Assembly: GCA_022495005.1 (NCBI GenBank)
Contig: JAGYXB010001006.1
Span: 744,001 to 808,000, forward strand
DNA length: 64,000 nt
Origin: Rhyacophila brunnea
Lineage: Eukaryota; Arthropoda; Insecta; Trichoptera; Rhyacophilidae
Reading direction: 5' to 3'
The stretch's first letter is position 1. Each line of letters begins with the position of its first letter. The position numbers and the translations under genes were made by a program. Below the pieces are notes generated by a model. That model had not been told where the DNA came from and made no database searches. It saw only the letters and a list, made by a program, of their open reading frames with translations. Below, piece by piece: positions 1 to 12,204 of this stretch.

Positions 1-881
1 TATTTTGTTAAGTCTCGAAGAAAACTTAATAATTATTATATTTTTGCTTTATAAACATAAATATTGTTAAATTAAATTGACCTTCGTAATTAATACAACA
101 CTAAAGTTGTGAATAAAAACAATTAAAACTGGGTTATATTATTTCCTCGGATACAAATTTTTTTGTGTCCCTGAATTTGAAAAATAAATTTCCATTTTTG
201 GATAAAATATAAATTATAAAATTCACCAGGACAGCTTATTATGGATATGATAACATTTTATGCATTAACCACGCTATTGTAAAGCATTGAAATCGTGAAT
301 CTTTCCAAATTTATGACTGGTTACTCCTTAGTTGTAGGTATATAATTTGGTACATTCTCTTAATATAATAATGACTATTACACATGTATTGTAAAAAAAC
401 ACACGTAAACAATGGAAACCTGAGGTTATAGGTATATAAGCCTAACATATTTTGTATATAAAATAAATATTATTCATCATTTTTTCGTGCTAGATCCGAT
501 CCAAAACGGCCACTTCGATAAAACACTGAACTATCGAGATAGTAGAATTTTCTAGCCCGATTTTAAATTGCAGTTGAGTATTACTTTTTTATTCTATTTT
601 AGTTGTTGCTTGTAGTTGTCATTTTTCGTGTCATTTTATATATTAAACATTGTTTTTGGTCAGTAAAATACTAAAGATGAACTAAATTCAAATTCAATTG
701 TAAATATGGCTTTCAAAAGACTTTCTTTCAACTACCTACCACAGCCTAACTACTTTCAATAGACACCCTTCGATACTGACTTACAGAGGTTTTGTGGCTA
801 AAACATTCTCTACAGTAAAGTCTATATTTTGTACTAAATATTTTTGACATTTAAAATTTTACGAAATGTATATAAGTGTTA
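1..881. other. AT-rich stretch, no gene recognised
   Basis: I see no reading frame, RNA gene or repeat that recurs elsewhere in the window. Stops are frequent in all frames. The only denser patch is about 490-560, which I cannot assign. Confidence 0.6.
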
Positions 882-1010
882 ATAATTACAAGATAAAAAG
901 AACTTTTTATATACAACGTTTTTAAATTTTCTGTTGGATCATATAAACCTGACTTGACTAGCTTAAACGATCAAAAAAAAATTGTACTTGATAGAAATAA
1001 TGATTATTTA
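882..1010 (+). repeat. Dispersed repeat R1, fragment
   Basis: This stretch starts AATTACAAGATAAAAAGAAC and continues through ATCATATAAAC and GTACTTGATAGAAATA. It matches the start of the longer copy at 1707-2160, and the inverse of the end of the copy at 51130-51590. Only about 130 bases are retained here. No coding capacity is visible and the class is unknown. Confidence 0.7.
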
Positions 1011-1706
1011 AAATTGATTGCAAGATTTGTACTGGGAAAAAAACCACCGGCCAAATAAGAATGGCCTAAAAAAAACGTTGTAATAATAATTGTAAATTTT
1101 TGAAGTATTTCTAAAAACAATTTTATTATAAAAATTGTATTTTAATATTACGCGTTCCATATTACGAAGGCCATGATATTTTTTAGTAAAATTTTATATA
1201 GATTGGACATTTAAGTATTTAATTAAAAAACCGTTAATTATGCGGCTTGCTCATAAAATAATAAACGACGTAAGTAGCTTATATTATATTTTTTGCTTCT
1301 TAAAATAATCAAAAGAATAATTTCATATCGTGATTGGAATACGTTATGATTTTATAATAATTAAAACGACCCTCAAGCAAAAAATACAAGGACACTTTAT
1401 AAGCTTGCAAAACAAAAATGTTTAAAACATCTCAATTTTCGGGGACATTTTAAAATAGAAAAAATGTTGCCTTTTCATTTATGGCACATAACAGGTTGCT
1501 AAGCTGGAAAAACATTCATTATCGCATAAATCCTCCACGGGTTATTTCGGGACAACGGAACACCAGCTACACTCTGCAATAATATAGAACATACAATATT
1601 ATTTATAATATTGATAACATATTTTACTCTAAAATAGTATTTTGATGTCAATAGGTTTATTATTATTCAAAAATTGATAGACAATTATAAAGATACTTGA
1701 TATAAA
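1011..1706. other. AT-rich stretch, no gene recognised
   Basis: The patch at 1495-1585 is less AT-rich than its surroundings, but it has no long frame and no match elsewhere in the window. Nothing else is seen. Confidence 0.5.
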
Positions 1707-2160
1707 AATAATTACAAGATAAAAAGAACTTTTTATATACCACGTTATTAAATGTTCTGTTGAATCATATAAACTTGACAATTCTATTTATTAATAAATA
1801 CTTTTTTTGTACTTGATAGAAATACTGAATAAATGTGGAATACTAAAATGTCATTTTGACATTTCATATTGATTTCCATAGTGATGCACGTATATATTAA
1901 TAATTTAGTTGCTAGGATCCCCTTTGCAACCTATAATAGTGTTTTATTTTTACGATTTTTTTCCGAAATAACTTTCCATACAAAACTGAATTAACTGAAA
2001 ATTCTGCTTAAACATAGCTAAAAGTATTAAAAGAATGCATCGGCATCGTGTTCTGATATATTCTAAAAGTTTCAAATGTCTATCTAGTCGGGAAATTAGT
2101 TAAAAATCGATTGCAATATTTGGACAAACAAGAATACGAGCTAATAAACAAAACTGATCG
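1707..2160 (+). repeat. Dispersed repeat R1, long copy
   Basis: This is a roughly 450-bp repeat. The same order of blocks occurs inverted at 51130-51590: AAGATAAAAAGAACTTTTTA, then GTACTTGATAGAAATACTGA, an AAATGTCATTTTGACATTTC palindrome, TTGCTAGGATCCCC, and finally CAAGAATACGAGCTAATAAA. The two long copies lie in opposite orientation about 49 kb apart. No transposase or RT frame is present and I do not see terminal inverted repeats. It may be a non-autonomous element or a fragment of a larger family. Confidence 0.75.
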
Positions 2161-2543
2161 TGCCAACTAAGTATTCACGTAATTTTCAAAACTTAAATTT
2201 ATCAATTACTTAGCATGCGCAATATAGATTTAAAAAACCTAATAAAAATAGAAACCCCAATTAAATATACTTGACAGAGTTAACCATTTATTAAAAACCC
2301 CCAATAAAAATATACTTGACAGAGTTAGCCTTTAAAGTAAATTAACTGTATTTTACGTACCTATTATGAATGCACAATAATGACATTTTTTTAATGTTTT
2401 TAAATTAAAATTATATATAGAATAAATTACTAAATTGTTGTTTTCATGTTCTATTACTAAGGGAGGAGCATTGCGTACCTTAATAACCAATATATTATTA
2501 TTATGAGTGTATTAACGAAAAGTTAAAGTCGTAATCAATATCA

Positions 2544-2850
2544 GTGGGTCTATTCTATACTTATCGAACACTAAATTGATAAATAGTATCAAACTTAGGG
2601 TAGGTTTGTATCAAAATATTAGCACTTATTGTAACAATTACACGAAGCCGGTTTTATTGTTGCAATAAGTGCGATATTTTAACAGCAGCAAGATAGGTGC
2701 TGTTAAAATATAGCACTTATTGCAACAATAAAAACCGGCTTCGTGTAATTGTTACAATAAATGCTAATATTTTGATACAAACCTACCCTAAGTGTGATAA
2801 TATTTTTCACTTTATCACTTTAGCGGTCGATAAGCATAGAATAGACCCAC
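2544..2850. mobile_element. Foldback MITE with long hairpin arms
   Basis: The outer ends GTGGGTCTATTCTATACTTA (2544 on) and its complement (ending 2850) form terminal inverted repeats with one mismatch over about 23 bases. Inside, arms at 2594-2684 and 2700-2792 pair almost perfectly, leaving a loop of about 15 bases. There is no coding capacity. The outer end resembles the right end of the degenerate foldback at 14172-14440 (ATAGAATATACCCACAG), so the two may be related. I could not fix a target duplication, so the superfamily stays open. Confidence 0.85.
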
Positions 2851-3808
2851 AGGTTTATATTTATAATAATTGATAATTATAATATTTATACGCATAATTT
2901 AAAGATACTGAAGGGCGCCATGGGAACTCCAATTGATTTTTATAAAATCTTCATCAAAATAAAATATAATTTTAAATTTCATAAAGAAACTTCACACGAT
3001 AGTATTTTTTTTTATAAATAATAGGTTTATTATATATTCTACAAGTTTCACTAAGTTTTTTCAGTGTTAACAAAAACACACTGCTTGAGTTTGGGTGATA
3101 TCATCAAAATAAACCTATCACCATTACGTATTCATGAAATACATTCGCCAGCCTATCTACCAGAATGAATGGAAGAACTCAATACATAAAACTGTTCGTG
3201 CCGAAAAAACAAAACATTTTAACTAACACCGTACCAGACCCTATTGACCTAAACAACTTCCCCATTAGCTCGCGGAGGTTATATAGATAAACATATCTCA
3301 CGAGAAGGTAACTTTTACCTTATGAGTTTACAAGCTTGGAAAGTTTACAACTTTGCGATATTAAAACACATATCTCTTGTAACTCGACAGGATAAAGCTC
3401 TGTGTATACAATGTGAGAGAGAGCTTTTGTTGGAAAAATCTGATCAAACACTGCGCCGTCTCTCGGTGTGATTTAAGCACAAGACTTTTTTCTTCTCGCG
3501 AGCGCGGAATAGTGTTGTAAAATTATTCAGAGAATGTATTGTTTACTTGGGAAACTTTTTTTATGAAAATAATACGATATAATACTACGTATGTTATTAT
3601 GATCAAAAGATGTTGATAGTTCAAAATTTTATAAAGTTTTCTTCATTCATATTACATATAACATTGTGGAACTAAAACCTAATACGTTGTTTTTTTTATT
3701 ACTATACCACATTCACTTAGTAGTTTACTATTATTTGTTATGATTTATATATTTTTTCAGTCTATGGTTATTTTCGTTATAACACCATTATTGTTCTATC
3801 TTAAAACA
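2851..3808. other. No gene recognised
   Basis: This is AT-rich sequence with a slightly more GC-rich patch at 3410-3530 (GAGAGAGAG, CTCGCGAGCGCGG). No frame or repeat could be assigned. Confidence 0.5.
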
Positions 3809-3816
3809 GGCTATAC

Positions 3817-4117
3817 CAGACCTAGGCGACAAATGCGGCCCTTCATTGGGCAAGTACGGATCCCAATATCTTGATAAAAAAATTTAAGTTGATAAAAGTT
3901 TTCTTTTCTAAATGTTGTAAGTGACAAAATTATTTTCTTATATACCTATGTATTTTTATACTTTATAAAGCAATTAAGATTTATTTAGAAATGTAATTAA
4001 ATTTGAATTTGTGTATTTAATACTACATGAGAACACGTGATTATGGTGTGGCTCTTTATATATTATATCAAAATCCAGAATATGGCTCTCGTTTGATCTA
4101 ATGTATGCCCATCCATG
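3817..4117. mobile_element. hAT-type MITE
   Basis: This 301-bp element begins CAGACCTAGGCGACAAATGC and ends TGTATGCCCATCCATG, with imperfect inverted ends. The flanks are GGCTATAC (3809-3816) and AGCTATAC (4118-4125), an 8-bp target duplication with one mismatch, as expected for the hAT superfamily. The left end contains AAATGCGGCCC. The right part contains two GTGGCTCTT/ATGGCTCTC words, which I associate with hAT ends in animals. There is no transposase frame, so it is non-autonomous. Confidence 0.7.
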
Positions 4118-4125
4118 AGCTATAC

Positions 4126-5426
4126 ATGTTTCGTAAAACTGCATATGGGAGGAAAGAAACTATATATTGCATCTAAAATCATGACGAATCTATATACATA
4201 GAGGGAGACAAAATATTTTTTCATATTAACCAGTAATCTGGCTAGTGTATTATTATAATTTTTATGATAAATTTGATTTTATTATTGATTGTTTAAATTT
4301 ACAAGTTCTTCACGTATTTTTCGTCATGTCAATGAGAAAAAGCGTATCATTAAGCACTTACTGGTGATATAATGATATATATACTGTTCCTGGATATTAA
4401 GGAACACGATATTTTTCATATATAAAACAATTTTAAAACCAGCTTTGTGCTAAGGTTCAGTAACGACTATTTACACTGTAAGTGATTCCTATAATCTGTT
4501 TGTTAATACCTTTTGATGCTATCTGCAATTATGGCAGCTGGTGACGTCGCTATAGTTATGAACTGTACAAGCTATTTGAAATCATCTAATATAACACTTG
4601 TGATATTCCGGTCACGCAATACGTATTATAGATAAACAAAAACAAACCAATCGTCTCAGTTTTAAAAGCCCCGATGGAAAATTGAATGCGGGTTTTCCCA
4701 CAACTTTTGGTTGCTTGATGCCCAACAGAAAGGTTTGCAAAAATGCTAGGAGTGATCGACTGGAGTAAAACTATGTATGATTAATCAGAATGGGGAAGTT
4801 TGCTTGAAGCAGCCATGGTTTACCATTGCCTTTATTATCAGAGACGAAGAAATAAGTTAGAATTAAAATAAAATCATCAAAATATTCCACTTAACAGTAT
4901 TTTTGATAATAATTATAGCAAATTTAATAATGAAATTAACGACTGAAGTGTAATATAATATAATCTGTGTTAATATTTTATTTTTGGAATAATCTCTATT
5001 TATTTCAAGCTATTCTAATGAATTTAATTTTAGCTCTTTGCAACGAGCATGTAGACATTCTGGTGACACGATGGAATAGCTACTATTTCATGTAAATTGA
5101 TAATGGTTTTAAAACCGAAATAGTTACGGACTGAAAAACTAAAGTTGCGGAGTTTGATATCGTATTAGTTCGATTCGATATAAATGAAAGGGATTTAAAA
5201 TATACACATTTGTATTTTTTAGGTCGATGTTTTTCAAATATAAAAAAAATACATTTAAACTATGAACAATTTTCAAGAAAAAATATTACTTGTAACATTG
5301 AAACATTTTAATAAGTACTTAAATAAAATAACCAAAAAATAATTCGAAATATTAATTTATTCAACGAACATAAATTTAAATATTTTTTTTAGAATAATTT
5401 TGTCCATCGATTATTTTTGTTTTAAT
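4126..5426. other. No gene recognised
   Basis: The sequence is AT-rich. The patch at 4640-4850 is a little richer in GC but is interrupted by stops in every frame. It contains nothing I can name before the mariner target TA at 5427. Confidence 0.5.
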
Positions 5427-5428
5427 TA

Positions 5429-5457
5429 CGAGGGTGGGTCAATAAGTCCTTAGAAAA
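5429..5457 (+). repeat. Mariner left terminal inverted repeat
   Basis: The left end of the transposon follows the TA at 5427-5428 directly. It differs from the inverted right end by a single base (G versus T at position 18). Confidence 0.95.
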
Positions 5458-5602
5458 GCCGACAGGTGGCGCGAATTGTACTGTAAGCGGTTTGTTTTCA
5501 TGCAGCGGCACTACCGATTCAGTATGCTGCGAAGTTTCAATCAGATTGGTCGGGTTGTTGTGTGTTTCTCGTACATTTAAAAAAAAAAATTGCTTGTGGA
5601 AA

Positions 5603-6663
5603 ATGGAAAAATGGAAAATGGAGAAAATTGAGTTTAGAGCTGTTATTAAACATTTTAATATAAAAGGGTTAACAGCAAAGGAAATAAAAATGAGTTGGAT
5701 TTAGTTCACGGCATATCTGCTCCTTCACTTGCAACTATTTATAACTGGTTAAATGAATTTAAACGTGGTCGTACATCAACAAAGGATGAACCACGCTCAG
5801 GACGTCCTGTAGAGGTGACTACACCAGAAATGATCAATAAAATCCACGATATGGTGTTAAGTCACCGAAGATTAAAGTTGAGTGAGATAATTGATGTTAC
5901 AGGGATCTCAAAAGGTAGCGTCATTTCTATTTTACATGACAAATTGGGCATGAAAAAAAATTCTGCAAGATGGGTGCCGCGTTTGCTCACAGTCGACAAT
6001 AAACGCAATAGGGTGGTGGCCTCTAAGGTCCTGTTGTGGCTCATGCAACGCAATCCGGATGAATTTTTTCGTCGCTTTGTGATTGTAGATGAAACATGGA
6101 TACACCACTATACTCCCGAGACGAAAGAACAGTCAAAGCAGTGGATTGCGAAAGGCGAACCATGTCCAAAGAAGGCGAAACCGTAAAATCAGCTGGTAAG
6201 GTTATGGCTACTGTATTTTGGGATGCACGTGAAATTATTTTCGTTGACTATTTGGAAAAAGGAAAAACAATAACAAGGGATTATTATGCATCTTTATTGG
6301 ACCAGCTAAAAAACAAAATTGAAGAAAACGGCCTCATTTAAAAAGGAAAAAAATCCTCTTTCATCAGGACAATGCCCGTGTTCACACATGTTTACGATCA
6401 ATGGCTAAAATTGAAGAATTGAAGTTCGAATTGGTCGACCACCCATCGTATTTGCCAGATTTAGCCCCCAGTGACTTTTTCCTTTTCCCAAACTTAAAAA
6501 AATGGCTAAGTGGACAACGTTTTTTTTCAAATGAAGAAGTCATCGATCGGACAAATGCTTATTTTGAAGACCTTCCGAAAACCTTTTTTCTGACGGTTTA
6601 AAAAAAATTGAGAAACGTCTAACCAAGTGTATTGAGCTCCAAGGAGATTATGTTAAGAAATAA
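5603..6663 (+). pseudogene. Mariner transposase, four frameshifts
   Basis: Cut-and-paste transposase of the mariner family. The start chosen is the ATG at 5603 (or 5618), leading into MEKIEFRAVIKHFNIKG, the usual N-terminus. The first third is the paired helix-turn-helix DNA-binding part, including GRPVEVTTPE. A WVPRLL stretch corresponds to the family's WVPHEL linker. The catalytic triad is present: Asp at 6088-6090 (VDETW), at 6368-6370 (HQDNARVHT) and at 6473-6475 (LAPSDFF). The last two are exactly 34 residues apart, the mariner D34D signature. The C-terminus ends GDYVKK with TAA at 6661-6663. The reading frame shifts near 5692, 6179, 6328 and 6580, each explainable by loss of one base next to or inside a short A, G or T run. 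As it stands it cannot give a full protein. Either it is a young dead copy, or some indels are homopolymer sequencing errors. Confidence 0.95.
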
Positions 6664-6699
6664 AATAAAAATACAAAAATAAAAAGTGTTTAAATGCTT

Positions 6700-6728
6700 T
6701 TTTCTAAGGAATTATTGACCCACCCTCG
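6700..6728 (-). repeat. Mariner right terminal inverted repeat
   Basis: The inverted right end of the mariner abuts the TA at 6729-6730. Confidence 0.95.
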
Positions 6729-6730
6729 TA

Positions 6731-7344
6731 TATTCGATAATAATTATCTATATTATATTTTTAATATTCTGTTGCTACAGTTTTTTTTATAGGATTGCAT
6801 TTTGGTTAGGCCAATTAAGACGGCCCTAATAGAATATAAAAGTTATACCCACCTGACACCATGATCCTCACCAGGTTGACTACTAACGGTCAGTCATTCA
6901 TCAACTGCGTGCTTTTAAATACCTATAACCTAAACCATTTTTGACCGTCAAGTGCCGCGCAGCGGGTGACGCAATGAGCAAATACCGCACGAGATTGATA
7001 GTGTGACCAAGAGTGACAACCAGACCACGGAGCCAGCCCCAACAGCATAAAAGGTCAGTGCTTGGTATCCTTGACATACCCTCCCCCCAATATCCGAATC
7101 ATTCCGTCACGATTTACAGTCCACTGAAAAACGGATTTATATAGCTAGTTCATTCGAAAGCTTGAAATATTTCAATGAATATAATTTTAATAAATTTTCA
7201 AAAATACTTTTAATATAATATTATGACATAACATAAAATAATATGAATAAATAGTTATAATAAAGCAATTATTATATATTATATTATAAAAAAGCGAACT
7301 GGCGACGAATAATTTGAAGTCTGTGCCGTCTACTTAAAAGTATA
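6731..7344. other. Gene-free, with a GC-richer island
   Basis: About 6840-7085 is clearly richer in GC (it includes GCCGCGCAGCGGGTGACGC). It has no frame longer than a few dozen codons and no second copy in the window. It is probably an unrecognised repeat. Confidence 0.4.
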
Positions 7345-7740
7345 TTTTGTGACCACAAAATTTTTAGGTGCTTAGATAATAATTTTTTATAACTTTTATC
7401 TTGCAAAAGCAAAAAAAATCAGCGATGAGTATTATACCAATTTATTGCAATGCCTGAGCGATGAAACCAAGACAAAGTGACCGCAGTTTTCCATGAAAAG
7501 CGCTATTTCATCATGACATTGCAATTCATACAGCAGTGGTTGCAATGGCAAAAATAATAGTACCTAAATAAACTGAGCTTTGAAATACAACCACATCCAC
7601 TTCTATTGCCAGTTTTTTCCCTTCTCAACCATTAAGAAACGGCTTTGAAGAAAATATCTGGTAATAGTGAAGACTTCGCTTACATTGTAATCGATACTGC
7701 AAATGGTTATTTTGAAGTGTTTGAAAAAATGTCAAATAAT
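7345..7740 (+). pseudogene. Degenerate mariner transposase fragment
   Basis: This is the C-terminal half of a second, older mariner transposase. Across several frames and stops one can read ISDEYYTNLL, then HHDIAIHTAVVAMAKI (the second catalytic Asp block, normally HHDNAPVHTA), and then ANGYFEVFEK near the C-terminus. The region with the third Asp is too eroded to confirm. The words differ from the intact-length mariner upstream, so it belongs to another lineage. No terminal repeats were found. Confidence 0.8.
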
Positions 7741-7744
7741 AAGA

Positions 7745-9741
7745 TTATACTTATATTATAATATTATATAATATCACGTTCAAACACGCGCGTTAACATA
7801 ATTTTACTCCCTACTTTAATTATAGTTTGTCAATTTATGGCTACGGCCGTATGTTGTAGCTTAAACACTAGGGAATGACAAAAGAAATGGCATATTTCAA
7901 AAAAACACTACCTTATTCTTAGGTCAATAATTATTATAAAGCAATCATTGTTCATAAGATGTTTATCACACTTGAATGGTCAAATACATAGCTTATAATA
8001 AGTATCTTTAGAATCATCTTCAAATGTGTTAATCTTGCCGATTTTTTGAATAATAAAATGCCTAATTCTTGTCAAATTTGGGATCACAGAGATTATCAAA
8101 ATAATTTTTATCGTGAATATTTTACAAAAATTATCTCGTAATAAATTATACTAATGGTTTAATAAATGCGTTTAAAAATTAATAAACGTAAAAAATCTTA
8201 ACACCACTGCACAGTTATGTACCGAAATATGACTTTATTCAAAAACATTAGAGCGAGAGGTTTAAAAGAATACTATTTTATGTAACAAAAGTATTTTATG
8301 CAGTCATCAAATGTTTAAAATAACTATAAAAGATAATAAGGCTTCAAAATTATATAAATAGATTATCTACAACGTTTAAGGAGTGTCCAGGATCATGGTT
8401 TGAAAATACAATAAAAACTCAATTTTGACCTTCGACGAGCATGTCCCCCCTTAAGTAAAACACTTAAACAAATAATACAGGTTTATTTCTATTATAAATA
8501 AATATTCTTAAAATATTATACCTAAATCCTGTATAAATTAAGGAATTTAGAATAAAACAGCACTAGGCCTGAATGAAGAGATATTAAGCCGATTATATTG
8601 TCTTGTACTTGAAAATAAACCTATATAGCTACTTCCATTATAAAATTTATTATTATATTATTCTAAAATAATACTACATAATATCTTCATAATATTGTGT
8701 TTATAATTTACTAATAATAAAGATAATCCTTTAATAGATATTTACGTAGGTGTATTACAACTAAATATTAAATCTTCTATGCCTTAAATAAGGTACGTAT
8801 TATTTAATTAAATACCTCTTAATTAAATAAAATAAAAATAAAAAACCTTTCATAAATATTTTTTACAGTTAATAATTTGATAGAACATGTTATTAAATGA
8901 CAAATAATAGATATCCAGTTTTAATAACTTATTCCACAATTATTATAAGACACTCATAACCAGTTTTCTTAACGATATTTTAAATTTTTATTATCCAACT
9001 AAAAATATCCGTCATGATGAAACCAATATTGTGTATATAAAAAAGAAGTGTGAAATAAGTATGAATATGGGTCGTATGCATGAGATTCCCAATTACTTTA
9101 TAGGTTAAATACTGCTCATTTGTATGCATGAGTGCAAACGTAATCCGTTTTTTAGCGATGTGACGTCATAATGTGTCATAGCTTCCATATAATGGCAAAC
9201 TTAAACATGAGATGTCAAAATGGAATAAGAATAAATGACATAAATGAAAATGGATTTAGATAATAATATGTAATGATCTCTGTATAATATTATCATTTAT
9301 ACCAATCACCGTATGACACTATTGATGTTTGAGAATTTTGCTTTATTTATTACAGTTATCTTTAATGTAAGCGAAATACGAGAGCATTGTATCAGTTACC
9401 TACTATCTAGCTAGGATCAAAAATATAAGTATTTTGTAAACAGCACGACTAGGAACTGTTTTTAAAGCTTTCACATGTTTAAGAGTCTACAAAATGAACG
9501 AGGGCCTCAAGCAAACGTTTGTTGTAATGAATGCATTTGAATGACGTGTGACGTCAGATTGCTTACTTCACAACACAGTTCTATACGCTATATGGTGGGA
9601 AATCGGTTAAATAGCTTATAAAGAATTTGGTAATTTCATACATACGGCCATAAAACTTATTACTAAACATTTCGAAGTTATTTTTCTAAATATTTTTTTA
9701 AATAGAAAAATAGGTTAATAAATGTTATAATACTGCATGTC
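7745..9741. other. AT-rich stretch, no gene recognised
   Basis: Two kilobases of AT-rich sequence with many stops on both strands. I see no repeat shared with the rest of the window. Confidence 0.6.
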
Positions 9742-9744
9742 TTA

Positions 9745-10780
9745 GGCCCTTTTCGCACTGTCAACTGGTCTTCGGCAACCACGAGGCAGAAAAAAGGAAA
9801 TTAGGGTTTATACACGTGGTTGCGACTGAGAAAATAAGAGCAACTAATTCGGTGACCAGAGTAGAGAGCAACCGATGGGGTAACTTGTTTCTTATCACGC
9901 GTTCCGCACTGCACGAGCAACCAGCAATAAATGTACCACACAGTCCAATAATTTGTCTTCTGGCGTGATGCACAGTCTCATATTAATTGTCCTGAGTTGT
10001 GATTGATAGCCTCAATCACCGTTATCTTTAGAGTAATAAAGCCTGAGCATAACTTTGTGCACAAGTAACGAGTGGTCCATTTTTCAGCTGTCAAAATCAG
10101 ATCCCAGATTGCTTGACATATTGATTTACCCTTTCTCGTTTCAAATTGAATTATAAAAAAATTTCACATCAAATATAACTATCAGTGTTATTAATAAATA
10201 ATATAAATTCCTGTTATTCATCAGCTGTCAAAGTCAGACTAGTCCTTCAGATAAAAACCGGTGGTAATATCGATTTCCAAAAAATACGTAGCATTGATCT
10301 ATGCATTACATTAATTATCATGTAACATGTAACAGTAACTCATCTATTCAAATCAAACCATTCCCTGTGCACTCTATAGAACAATGCCAGGTCATCCATT
10401 GACAACAACGGGAGGGGCGGAAAAAGTAGGACCTGTCGTTATCAATGTATCGGATTTCTACTTGAGTCGGCAATGCTTCAATGCATTCAACATCTTGTCA
10501 AATAATCTTACCGACTTTCTAACATAGTTAGTAAGATTTTCTTTCTTAAAACTTTCTCAAATCACTGAAAAACACATTGGACATCTCTTTGATAGGACAC
10601 TCTGTCTTCTTTCTCGGCTTCTTGAGGAACAAAGCTACTGCAACAATATCTTCCACGTCCATCTCGAGACTCAGTCGGTGCTATACTTGCAAGATTTTTC
10701 GAATGTGGTTGCTCTATTGGTCTCTCGTCTTTGATCACATACATCAACGGAGACTGGTCGACAGTGCTTAAGATGTCTAT
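9745..10780 (-). mobile_element. PIF/Harbinger-like element relic
   Basis: The left end is TTA followed by GGCCCTTTTCGCACTGTCAA. TTA is the usual PIF/Harbinger target, and GGCCCTTTTCGCACTG is typical of such ends. A degenerate inverted counterpart, GGAGACTGGTCGACAGTGC, lies at about 10748-10767, so the right boundary is approximate. Several GGTTGC words on both strands (9770-9930) look like subterminal repeats. A short frame near the right end resembles the start of a Harbinger-type nuclease. The interior is mostly decayed or deleted. Confidence 0.45.
10546..10662 (-). pseudogene. Harbinger-like nuclease N-terminus, truncated
   Basis: A 38-codon frame from ATG (10662-10660) to TAA (10548-10546) reads MDVEDIVAVALFLKKPRKK and onward. 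An acidic start followed by an aliphatic helix and a Lys-rich patch is how many HARBI1-like nucleases begin. The orientation fits the surrounding element, because coding would run from the right end toward the left. The catalytic part is absent. The assignment rests on a short N-terminal resemblance and the TIR context only. In another frame of the same strand an 82-codon open stretch (10562-10810) overlaps it and shows no recognisable domain. Confidence 0.35.
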
Positions 10781-12204
10781 TGTGAAGTGCCTTCTAGCGG
10801 AGGCTGGCAATTATTGTTATAATTTTGTATAAAATATTACTATTAAACTACAATCTATGTGCAATTTAATTACCTTTTGAATATAGTTTTCAAATTTTTT
10901 CATAGTTACTGGTAGAACCTAAAGATAAATTTTCTAAACTTAAAATCAGCGTAATTAACATGTTTTGTAAATTATGTGGATAATAATATAGCAATTTATC
11001 AAGAAAACGAAAGAGTTCAGGCTATGTTGTAAACTTTTAGTATTACAACACTTAATAGCGATTTGCGGCGTGTGGTTGTATTGGTGGCCATAAGCAATAA
11101 CTATTCTGTTAGCATTGAACCATTACGACTTTATTTTTTATAGTTGCCATAATTGGTGCTGTTTTGATATTGCAGTATTATGTTCTCACGTGTAACACGA
11201 TTTTTGTATAGTATTCAATGTAAATCATCCAAATAGTAAAAAGTAGAGTTTGGTATATTTGGCTACGTACCTGTATAATATGTGTAATAAATGCACATCA
11301 ATAAATGAGTTGTCTTGAGCCATAACTCACATATTAAAAAATCGAATTTTGAGATAATCGCAAAAAACCACCAGTGCACTGTTTTTGTAATTAGAAGAAA
11401 GGTATTGATCTTTCTTGAGTAGAAATGAGTGTTTTTTTTTTAAATATATATAACACTCTTAACGTTGCTGACACATAGCACACTATGAGGAATGGAGCTC
11501 CGTGAATGGTTAGAAAGGCCTTGATCACAAAACTCGCAATATTCATTGAACAATGTGATTAATGACACCAACAGTCAACTTTGTCAACGATTGTCACATG
11601 GTTTAAACTGACTTTTAATAGCCAACATTTTTTCTTTCTATATATATTAATGAATTTAGAATCACTTAGTATATTTAACTAAAAAAATACAAAATTGCAA
11701 AATGTAAGTTATGATTCTAGGCGACTCAAATGCAGTCTATTTTGTTACTTGTATCCAGCATTATCGTTTTGGTAAAAGTTGATCATGTTGCGTATTCAAA
11801 GTGGTCTATTTATGTGTGAGTAGGTACCTAATTAATAAAATAATTATACCCATTCACAATCAATTACATTTTTTGATTTATCTTATAAATATGTTGTATA
11901 ATTAATTAATTCCATGAATGGATTAATTAATGGATCAACATCGTGGTGACTCGCGCCCGAGTGAATTAGTGTCGATCCAACCATATAAACATATTATAAT
12001 ATAACAAATTTATGAGTGAGTGACCCGTATTCCAGGAGTGCTTCAGGAGTCCAAAAAAACCCTCTACCCATTATCAAAACGGTGAGTACACGAATTACTT
12101 CCATCCACCATACTCCACCAAACTCAACATCTCAATATACAGTAGAGTAGGTACATTGAAAATATCGCCATTAAATTGTTGCAAAACACGTGAGAATAAG
12201 AGTG
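10781..12204. other. No gene recognised
   Basis: AT-rich sequence with no supported feature. Confidence 0.55.

Larger units (their letters stand above)
5429..6728 (+). mobile_element. Full-length mariner (Tc1/mariner) transposon
   Basis: This 1300-bp element is flanked by the canonical TA duplication (5427-5428 and 6729-6730). The ends start CGAGGGTGGGTCAATAAGT and match as inverted repeats in 28 of 29 bases. It carries one transposase gene in the expected position and length. The size, TA target and D34D spacing identify the mariner family. The near-identical ends imply a fairly recent insertion. The transposase frame is broken (see its own entry). Confidence 0.97.
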
